Part shown: positions 36,981 to 43,959 of the stretch, piece after piece | How the letters are laid out: each line of letters begins with the position of its first letter | How positions within the stretch are numbered: the stretch's first letter is position 1 | Assembly (NCBI GenBank): GCA_943370285.1 | Contig: CALRQJ020000007.1 | Span: 62,001-126,000, forward strand | Length of the DNA stretch: 64,000 nt | Reading direction: 5' to 3' | Origin: CALRQJ02 sp943370285 | GTDB taxonomy: Bacteria; Bacteroidota; Bacteroidia; Chitinophagales; Chitinophagaceae | Made by a program: the position numbers and the translations under genes | Notes under the pieces: model-generated | Databases searched by the model: none | What the model saw: only the letters and a program-made list of their open reading frames with translations | Told to the model about the DNA's origin: nothing

Positions 36981-37424
36981 GTGGTAAAAACAACAGTATC
37001 TATCATCAATAAGTCTAACAATCCATTACCGAGCTATGCAACCGGCGGTAGCAGTGGTATGGACATACGTTGTCATATAGCAGCTCCAATACAATTACAG
37101 CCTTTAGAAAGACAATTGATACCAACCGGTTTATTCATCGAATTGCCGCAGGGCTATGAAGCACAGATTAGACCTCGTAGCGGATTGGCTATTAAACAAG
37201 GTTTAACTTGCTTAAATTCTCCCGGTACGGTAGATGCAGATTACCGCGGCGAACTGAAAGTCATCCTTATTAATTTATCTAATGAAGTACAAACAATAGA
37301 GCCCGGAGACAGGATTGCCCAAATGGTGATTCAACAAGTAGCCATGGTAGATTTAGTTGAAGTAGAAGTTTTGAATGATACCCAACGTTCAGCCGGCGGA
37401 TTTGGACATACCGGTGTTCGTTAA
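36981..37424 (+). CDS. dut: dUTP pyrophosphatase
   Basis: Trimeric enzyme that hydrolyses dUTP to dUMP, keeping uracil out of DNA and supplying dTMP synthesis. The 147 residues carry all five motifs in order: SGMDIRC (about 24-30), RPRSGLAIK (about 66-74), GTVDADYRGE (about 83-92) with the catalytic Asp, GDRIAQMVIQ (about 106-115), and AGGFGHTGVR (about 138-147) at the C-terminus. The start is GTG; no ATG fits the family start better. It heads a run with the DUF4292 lipoprotein gene 14 nt downstream. Confidence 0.97.
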   Translation: MVKTTVSIINKSNNPLPSYATGGSSGMDIRCHIAAPIQLQPLERQLIPTGLFIELPQGYEAQIRPRSGLAIKQGLTCLNSPGTVDADYRGELKVILINLSNEVQTIEPGDRIAQMVIQQVAMVDLVEVEVLNDTQRSAGGFGHTGVR

Positions 37425-37438
37425 GTTAAACATATGAT

Positions 37439-38260
37439 ATGCGAATAATTGTTTTGTTATTAAGCTGTGCAATGGTGTTTGCAATGAGTTGCAGGCCGGC
37501 TAAAAAAGTGCAGAAAATTCAAGAGGCATTTGCCAAAAAAGATACAACAGATGTTGTGGTAGTATCAGATGTACCGAAAGTTGATTCGGCTGCTTTGGTA
37601 AAAGATATTCTACAAAAAGTGGGGCAGCATAAAATTGATTTCAATACATTCTCTGCAAAAGTGAAGGTGGACTTTGAGGGAAAAGAAGAAAGTGGTGAAG
37701 CCACTGCTAATATCAGAATTCAAAAAGACAGCATCATTTGGGTGTCGTTATCATTACTTGGCATAGAAGGTATGAGGGTTAAAATTACACCTGACAGTGT
37801 CATCTTACTGAATATGCGTAAAAAATATGTACAGTTTAGAAGTATAGGATACTTGCAAGAAATTACACAAATTCCGTTTGATTTTACCACCTTGCAAGAT
37901 ATGATTGTGGGCAATCCGGTATACACTAATAATAATGTAGTGTCATATAAGTTTAATGATAATAGTGAGTTACTGGTGTTGATGGTGGGAGATATGTTTA
38001 AGCACTTGGTTACTTTAGATAACAGCAACCTAAGGGTTACACATAGTAAATTAGATGATGTTGATCCGATGCGTAATCGTACTTGTGATATTACATTTAG
38101 CGATTATGAAACCAATGGCGACATTATGTTTTCTACGCAACGAAAAATTTCAGTGGCTGAAAAATCTAAACTAGATATAGACCTTCGGTTTAAACAGTAT
38201 TCCTTTAACCCGTCGTTAACATTTCCGTTTAATATTCCTAAAAATTTCAAAAAGCAATAA
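37439..38260 (+). CDS. DUF4292 lipoprotein
   Basis: A 273-residue lipoprotein (MRIIVLLLSCAMVFAMSC, lipid cysteine at 18). After a short charged linker, residues about 60-270 match the DUF4292 pattern: FSAKVKVDFEGKEESGEA, NIRIQKDSIIWVSLSLLGIEG, and PFNIPKNFKKQ at the end. The fold resembles LolA/LolB-type beta sheets that bind lipid, but the function of the family is not established. It lies 14 nt after dut and about 70 bp before the EnvC-like gene, an order that recurs in Bacteroidota. This suggests envelope work, possibly with the EnvC-like protein. Confidence 0.85.
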   Translation: MRIIVLLLSCAMVFAMSCRPAKKVQKIQEAFAKKDTTDVVVVSDVPKVDSAALVKDILQKVGQHKIDFNTFSAKVKVDFEGKEESGEATANIRIQKDSIIWVSLSLLGIEGMRVKITPDSVILLNMRKKYVQFRSIGYLQEITQIPFDFTTLQDMIVGNPVYTNNNVVSYKFNDNSELLVLMVGDMFKHLVTLDNSNLRVTHSKLDDVDPMRNRTCDITFSDYETNGDIMFSTQRKISVAEKSKLDIDLRFKQYSFNPSLTFPFNIPKNFKKQ

Positions 38261-38331
38261 TTTATTATTGCATTAGCCGTTAAGGCAATATTGATTCTTA
38301 TCCCATATTGTACATCGAAAAAACCTTACGC

Positions 38332-39750
38332 ATGTTGAAAAAAATATTCTTATTGCTCGTATTTGCAGCTAGTGGTTTATTTAGTCAAGCACAGCAAACC
38401 AAAGAAGAGTTGCAAAAAAAACAGCAGGAATTGCAGCAAGAAATTGCAGCTTTAACAGCATCGCTTAAAGAGATTGGAAAGAATAAAAAAGAATCGTTGA
38501 GTAAGTTAGCGGTAGTACAACGTAAAATAAAAGCAAGAGAGGAATTAATTGATAACATAAGTAGAGACATGAAAATGATTGACGATAATATTTATCTCAG
38601 TCAGTTAGAAATTAATAAACTCAATCGAGAATTAGATACTTTAAAAATGCAATACGCCAAAAGTGTGGTGTATGCTTATAAAAATAGAAGCAACTACGAT
38701 TACCTTAATTTTTTATTTTCTTCTTCTAGTTTTAATGATGCTTTAAAAAGGGTTTCTTATTTAAAAAGTTATAGAGATTACAGAGAAACACAAGCGGCAA
38801 ATATTGCAAAAACGCAAAGTGTAGTACAAGATAAAATTGCTGCTTTAGGTAATACGAAAAATCAAAAAACAGTAGTGTTACAAGAGCAAGGCAAGCAATT
38901 AAAAGTGTTAGAAGATGACCGTAAAGAAAAAGATCTGGTAGTTAAAAATTTGAAGAATAGAGAAAAAGATATTGCCTCTCAAGTAAGAAATAAAGAAAGG
39001 CAAAGACAAAAATTGGCCTCTTCTTTAGCAGCTGTTATACGCAGAGAAATTGAGGATGCTAAACGAAAGGAAAAAGAACGGTTGGCTAAATTAGCTGAAG
39101 ATGAAAAAAAGCGCCAACAACAAGCAGCAGCCGCAGCAGCACAAAACAAACCCAAAACACAAACAACTCCAACAACAAATGGAGGAACAACCACTACACC
39201 GACGCAAACGCCACCTGTAACGGCTAATAAACCTGCTACAAAGCCAACCACAACCGGACAGTCAGGTGTAGTAACGACGAATACAAAAGAGCAAAGAACA
39301 TATAGTGCTTTTGAATCTACTGATGAAGGAAAAAATCAATCTATTAATTTTGAAAATGGCAGAGGTCGATTGCCTTGGCCAATTGATGCAGGTGTCATCT
39401 CTGGTAATTTTGGTACACAATTGATTCCCGGTACACTAATTAAAAGAGTGAATGATGGTATCATCATCAACACCACATCCGGCTCAGCTGTAAAAGCAAT
39501 TGCCGATGGTACGATTGCTTCTGTTTTTGATTTAGGTGGAGAGCAAGCCGTTGTTGTTCGTCATGGTAAATACTTTACTACTTATAGTCATATTACTAAT
39601 GTATCTGTTGTTAAAGGACAAACTGTAAAGGCAGGTACTGTTTTAGGAAAAGCATTAGCCAACGAAGATGGCGAAGGCGAAGTAACCTTTATGGTGTCGA
39701 ACGATAAAAATCAATTTTTAGATCCGGAGAAATGGTTAAAGCGGAGGTAG
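38332..39750 (+). CDS. EnvC-like coiled-coil protein with degenerate LytM (M23) domain
   Basis: A 472-residue exported protein (signal peptide MLKKIFLLLVFAASGLFSQAQ, about 1-21; ATG 38332 chosen over a TTG 24 nt upstream). Residues about 22-245 form a long coiled coil rich in Lys, Glu and Gln, then a Gln/Ala/Pro/Thr-rich linker (about 250-330). The C-terminal domain (about 350-472) is LytM-like, but its zinc site is lost: the HxGxD position reads NDGII and the final HxH strand reads EVTFMV. Only YSHI remains. Like E. coli EnvC it would activate an amidase for cell division rather than cut peptidoglycan itself. That role is inferred from family and residues. Confidence 0.85.
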   Translation: MLKKIFLLLVFAASGLFSQAQQTKEELQKKQQELQQEIAALTASLKEIGKNKKESLSKLAVVQRKIKAREELIDNISRDMKMIDDNIYLSQLEINKLNRELDTLKMQYAKSVVYAYKNRSNYDYLNFLFSSSSFNDALKRVSYLKSYRDYRETQAANIAKTQSVVQDKIAALGNTKNQKTVVLQEQGKQLKVLEDDRKEKDLVVKNLKNREKDIASQVRNKERQRQKLASSLAAVIRREIEDAKRKEKERLAKLAEDEKKRQQQAAAAAAQNKPKTQTTPTTNGGTTTTPTQTPPVTANKPATKPTTTGQSGVVTTNTKEQRTYSAFESTDEGKNQSINFENGRGRLPWPIDAGVISGNFGTQLIPGTLIKRVNDGIIINTTSGSAVKAIADGTIASVFDLGGEQAVVVRHGKYFTTYSHITNVSVVKGQTVKAGTVLGKALANEDGEGEVTFMVSNDKNQFLDPEKWLKRR

Positions 39751-39808
39751 GGTTGGGAGGTCTTCCTCCTAGAAGTGAAAAGAAGAAATGTGAGTAGTCA
39801 ATAGTGAA

Positions 39809-39834
39809 TGTCATCCCGACGAAGGAGGGATCTA
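39809..39834. repeat. REP-like palindromic element
   Basis: ATCCC (39813-39817) and GGGAT (39827-39831) enclose GACGAAGGA. Elements with the core ATCCCGACGAAGGAGGGAT occur in many intergenic regions of Bacteroidota genomes as far as I recall; only one full copy is in this window. Confidence 0.5.
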
Positions 39835-39898
39835 CAACAAGTGAATAGTGAATGCTGAATGGTCAATACAATAACTTCATGACTCTATCTCATAAAGC

Positions 39899-39920
39899 CT
39901 CAACAATGTTGGGGTTTTTC
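39899..39920 (+). terminator. Terminator after the EnvC-like gene
   Basis: CCTCAACA and TGTTGGGG form a stem around one base (inner pairs must open), followed by TTTTTC. Confidence 0.6.
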
Positions 39921-40139
39921 TTTGCGAAACAACTTTGATGTCTTTGTGTTACAACCTAGACTATCGTCGTAGTCTGTCGCCCATTTTTTTATATTCTACA
40001 TTCTGTCTTCTATATTCCGTCTTCGTCCCTTCTTGGCAAAAAAGTCAATAGACAATAGTGAAGGATTACTGCACTTCTATCTTCTCCATTTTCTACTAAA
40101 GAATAATCTGTTTTACCAAGTATAGTTTATTTTTAAAGC

Positions 40140-43088
40140 ATGAAACGGCTTATACCATTCATATTATTCTTATGCTTCTTCCATCGCAATACTACAATTG
40201 CCCAAAATTTTTCTGGCTTTAATAAAGTGGAAGGCTTAAATAGCAATGTGGTGTATTGCGTCATGCAAGACAGTAAAGGTTATATATGGGTAGGTACAGA
40301 AGCTGGTGCTTCAAGATACGATGGGTATAAGTTTACGCACTATACTATTGATGATGGACTAACCGATAATGATGTTTTTCAAATACATGAAGATCAAAAA
40401 GGAAGGCTTTGGTTTCTTACCAACAATGGAAAGCCATGTTTGTATGAAAATGGTAAAATATTAAATGATTTAAATACTGGGTGGTTACAGCATATTCAGC
40501 CAACAAAAATGGCAAAAGATTTTTTATTAGATGCTGATTATAATATTTGGTTTACCTGTTTAGATACTGCATATAAAATTGTAAATGATAAAGTAGTAAA
40601 TAAAATAGCAGTAAAAAATATTTGGGGTGTGGCAGATAACTTGCAATATGCTTTTGAGTATAAAGGTTGTATTTATCTTACTTCTAATAGTGGAATATAT
40701 AATGTCAATACCCAAGCAAAAATTAAATTTGAAGCAGATAAACAAATTCGTATTGTAAATTCCCGGGTTTTGCTAAAAGGTGACGAGTTGTATTATATTT
40801 CTTTAAATGAAATTTTTGTTTATAACCTAAAAAAAGGTATTTCTTACAAAATAGATTCTAAACTGAATCGTGAAAAATTTATTGTATTTACAAAGCATCA
40901 ACTGGGCAGCGATGTAATGGTAACAACAAAGTCAGCAGTTTTTTCATTGAATGAAAAAACAAAAACTATTTCAAGCACTAATGAATTTCCCGCTGAATTT
41001 ATAAGTGAAATTTTAACTGATGAGGAATCTAATATTTGGGTTGCGTCATTAACCAAGGGGTTGTTTATACGCAAGCCAAAGAAAACATACAAGCTTAAAA
41101 AATTAGCATTAGTGGGAAGTAGTCTGGATGTCATCAGCAGGGTAATTCAACCTATTGATTCTACTATTTATATTGGTTTTACTGAAGGCTACTATGGAAA
41201 AATAATCAATGATACAATTGAAATTCAAAAACTCAATTATACCAATAGCCAATCTAAGATGCTTCAATTGTATAAACACAAGAATACTATTTCTTTTGTT
41301 ACGTCAAATGCTGTAGTTAATCTTACGAAACAAACATTTAAAAAGGTATCAGAAACCACAAAAAATATTGCTGAAAATACATCGGCTTTTTATACCTGCA
41401 CCAATTTTGCCATTGAAAAATTCTATAAAAAAATAGCTGGTTTAGATGATCTAAATTATGGCACTAAAAAGGGACAGTTAATTTATGCTCAAAGGGCTTC
41501 TGTACTTTTTATGAACAATGAAGATACTTTATGGGCTGGGGGAATTTTAGGTTTAAAATTATTTGTAAAAGATAAATTGGTTGAAAAAATTCCCTGGAAA
41601 AATGAAGTGATACATGGAAATATTACAACCATTACGCAAAGCACTTCAAAGGATATTTTATTTGCAACTGCAAATTTGGGCATAGGTATAATTCATGGTG
41701 ATACCATGTATCATATTGATAAAAGCAATGGCTTATTAAGCAACAAATGCAATAACATTTTTTCCGCTAATGATTCTGTAATTTGGGTGGCAACTGCTAA
41801 AGGCATCAATAAAATAAACTATAAAATTTCAGTAAACAAATCTATATCTACTACTGTCATTGATTTTAATAAACAAATTCACTTAGACTATAAAAATATT
41901 AATGATATATACATCCAGCGGAATAAAATTTATTTTGCTGCCGAAGATGGTGTATATGTTTACAACAGTGATATAAAAGAGCCAACTCCAATACATCCTA
42001 AACTCATCATCGAATCTGTTCAGGTAAATGATAGTGTATATAAGTTTCAACCAGTTTATCGTTTAAGCTATCAGCAAAATAGAATACGCATTAATTTTAT
42101 TGGCTTGTCTTTTGCCGCTCATGATAAATTAGTGTATCGTTACAGGTTATTGCCTATTGATACCAATTGGCAGTATACCACTAATACTTTTGTTGAATAT
42201 CCTTTTCTAACGCCCAACAATTATACATTTGAAATTGCAGGTTTAAATGCTGAAGAAAATTGTTGTCCCGATGTACATCGAATTGCATTCAACATAAACA
42301 AACCATTTTGGTTACAGTGGTGGTTTGTTGCATTGGTAATTGTAGCATTGGTATTTGCAGTTCGTTATATAATTGGCAATGCCAAAAAAACTTTTTTGAT
42401 TGAAAGGCAATCTATGCAAATGAAACTCGATAAAGCTGCTTTTGATAAGCAATTAGCTGAGCTGCAACAAAAGGCTTTAACTCTTCAAATGAACCCACAT
42501 TTTATCTTTAATGCAATTAATTCTATTAAAGGTTTTTATGCAGCCGGCAATGAAGAGAAAGCAAAAGATTTTATCAATGCCTTTTCTAAGCTAATGCGTT
42601 CTATGCTGGATATTAGCAGCATTAACATTCATAGTTTGCAGCATGAAATTGAGTTTACAAGGCAGTATCTCGATTTTTGTTTACTACGTTATAATAATAG
42701 TTTTGTCTATCAATTTTCAATTGCCGAATCAATTAATTCATCTATGCTCAAAATACCTGTTATGCTGCTACAGCCAATTGTAGAAAACGCAGTGTTGCAC
42801 GGTTTAACGCCTTTAACAAAACAAGGAGAATTATTTATTTCAATTGATACAGAAGAAAACAAATTGGTGATAATAATAGATGACAATGGTATTGGCAGAA
42901 AAGAATCCCAACGAATGAATAGTTATACCAACCATAATGAGAAGGGCATTGAATTGGTGAAACAAAGAATCCATTTAATGGCAGAAGGTAAAGCTGGTTT
43001 TGGATTTGTTGTTGAAGATAAACAAGACAATCTCCAAATAGCTATTGGCACAAAAGTTATTTTGACCATACCTTTAATCAATACATAA
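40140..43088 (+). CDS. Sensor histidine kinase with beta-propeller sensor (LytS-type kinase domain)
   Basis: A 982-residue membrane kinase. After a signal sequence (about 1-21), residues about 25-610 are periplasmic two-component-regulator propeller repeats (IWVGTEAGASRYDGYKF, LWFLTNNGKPCLYENG, IWVASLTKGLF). A Y_Y_Y-type beta domain follows (about 619-715, YRYRLLPIDTNWQYT), then one membrane helix (about 723-745). The kinase is the LytS/YehU type, with phospho-acceptor His787 in LQMNPHFIFNAINS and an ATPase N-box in LQPIVENAVLHG. Unlike hybrid propeller kinases of Sus loci, it has no receiver domain. The LytTR regulator gene starts 3 nt after it. Confidence 0.94.
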   Translation: MKRLIPFILFLCFFHRNTTIAQNFSGFNKVEGLNSNVVYCVMQDSKGYIWVGTEAGASRYDGYKFTHYTIDDGLTDNDVFQIHEDQKGRLWFLTNNGKPCLYENGKILNDLNTGWLQHIQPTKMAKDFLLDADYNIWFTCLDTAYKIVNDKVVNKIAVKNIWGVADNLQYAFEYKGCIYLTSNSGIYNVNTQAKIKFEADKQIRIVNSRVLLKGDELYYISLNEIFVYNLKKGISYKIDSKLNREKFIVFTKHQLGSDVMVTTKSAVFSLNEKTKTISSTNEFPAEFISEILTDEESNIWVASLTKGLFIRKPKKTYKLKKLALVGSSLDVISRVIQPIDSTIYIGFTEGYYGKIINDTIEIQKLNYTNSQSKMLQLYKHKNTISFVTSNAVVNLTKQTFKKVSETTKNIAENTSAFYTCTNFAIEKFYKKIAGLDDLNYGTKKGQLIYAQRASVLFMNNEDTLWAGGILGLKLFVKDKLVEKIPWKNEVIHGNITTITQSTSKDILFATANLGIGIIHGDTMYHIDKSNGLLSNKCNNIFSANDSVIWVATAKGINKINYKISVNKSISTTVIDFNKQIHLDYKNINDIYIQRNKIYFAAEDGVYVYNSDIKEPTPIHPKLIIESVQVNDSVYKFQPVYRLSYQQNRIRINFIGLSFAAHDKLVYRYRLLPIDTNWQYTTNTFVEYPFLTPNNYTFEIAGLNAEENCCPDVHRIAFNINKPFWLQWWFVALVIVALVFAVRYIIGNAKKTFLIERQSMQMKLDKAAFDKQLAELQQKALTLQMNPHFIFNAINSIKGFYAAGNEEKAKDFINAFSKLMRSMLDISSINIHSLQHEIEFTRQYLDFCLLRYNNSFVYQFSIAESINSSMLKIPVMLLQPIVENAVLHGLTPLTKQGELFISIDTEENKLVIIIDDNGIGRKESQRMNSYTNHNEKGIELVKQRIHLMAEGKAGFGFVVEDKQDNLQIAIGTKVILTIPLINT

Positions 43089-43091
43089 AAA

Positions 43092-43841
43092 ATGCTAAAC
43101 TGTATAATTATAGATGATGAGCCTCAGGCTATTGATGCATTGACAGATGAACTTAAACCATTTAGTCATTTGCTATCAATTATTGCAACTGCTGGCAGTG
43201 TAACAGAAGCTGTAGCATTTATTGACACACTTAAACCCAATTTAATATTTCTTGATATTAGGTTAAAAGATGGAAGTGGTTTTGATGTACTGCAAAAAGT
43301 AGTGTATAAAAATTTTCATTGTGTATTTGTAACAGCATACAATACCTATGCTGTAAACGCATTTAGAGTAAATGCTGCCGATTATTTATTGAAGCCCGTT
43401 TATGCAGATGATATGAAACAGTGCATACAAAAATTGTTAACAGCACCTACTGTTTTGCCCAATCAACATACGCAATTGATTAATTCACTTTCAAACGAAC
43501 ACATTAAACAAAGAATTAGCTTCAGCACATCAGAAGGTATCTCTATGTTTTATGTAGATGAAATTATACGTTGCCAAGCCGATAGTAATTACAGTATTGT
43601 TTACACTGCCACAGAAAAATTATATACTTCTAAAACATTGAAAGATTTAGAAGAACAATTACTTGCTTTTGGGTTTGAGAGAATTCACCAATCACATTTA
43701 ATCAACATTGCCTGCATCAAAAAATACTTGCACAAAGAAGGCGGCTATGTGGTGTTAGATGATGGAACAGAACTCCCGGTATCAAGAAGAAAAAAAATAG
43801 AACTGCTCGAAAAATTAACCACCAAAGGTTCTAGATACTAA
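43092..43841 (+). CDS. LytTR-family response regulator
   Basis: A 249-residue regulator and partner of the preceding kinase. The receiver (about 3-115) has the acidic pair in IIDDEPQA, phospho-acceptor Asp55 in FLDIRLKDGSG, and Lys in DYLLKPV. The LytTR DNA-binding domain is at about 140-245 (IIRCQADSNYSIVYT, FERIHQSHLINIACIKKY, LPVSRRKK). LytTR proteins bind direct repeats in promoters. The type IX cargo gene begins about 120 bp downstream with no terminator between, so it may be co-transcribed or be a target. Confidence 0.94.
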   Translation: MLNCIIIDDEPQAIDALTDELKPFSHLLSIIATAGSVTEAVAFIDTLKPNLIFLDIRLKDGSGFDVLQKVVYKNFHCVFVTAYNTYAVNAFRVNAADYLLKPVYADDMKQCIQKLLTAPTVLPNQHTQLINSLSNEHIKQRISFSTSEGISMFYVDEIIRCQADSNYSIVYTATEKLYTSKTLKDLEEQLLAFGFERIHQSHLINIACIKKYLHKEGGYVVLDDGTELPVSRRKKIELLEKLTTKGSRY

Positions 43842-43959
43842 AAAAGAACCACCAAATCCTAAATGATAGCTACCGTATAACCTTTTGTTGTAATTACATT
43901 CAGTATTGCAATTGAAATTGAAGTTGATTCTTATTGTATAGAATTAAACCTAAACTTTT

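Larger units (their letters stand above)
39751..40139. other. Intergenic region rich in degenerate short repeats
   Basis: 389 bp without a gene. It contains AGTCAATAGTGAATG-type words (39796-39810, 39841-39860, 40045-40062), a REP-like hairpin at 39809-39834, a terminator at 39899-39920 and a CTTTGCG/CTTTGTG-rich stretch at 39919-39954. The same word families recur at 47291-47736. Confidence 0.5.
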
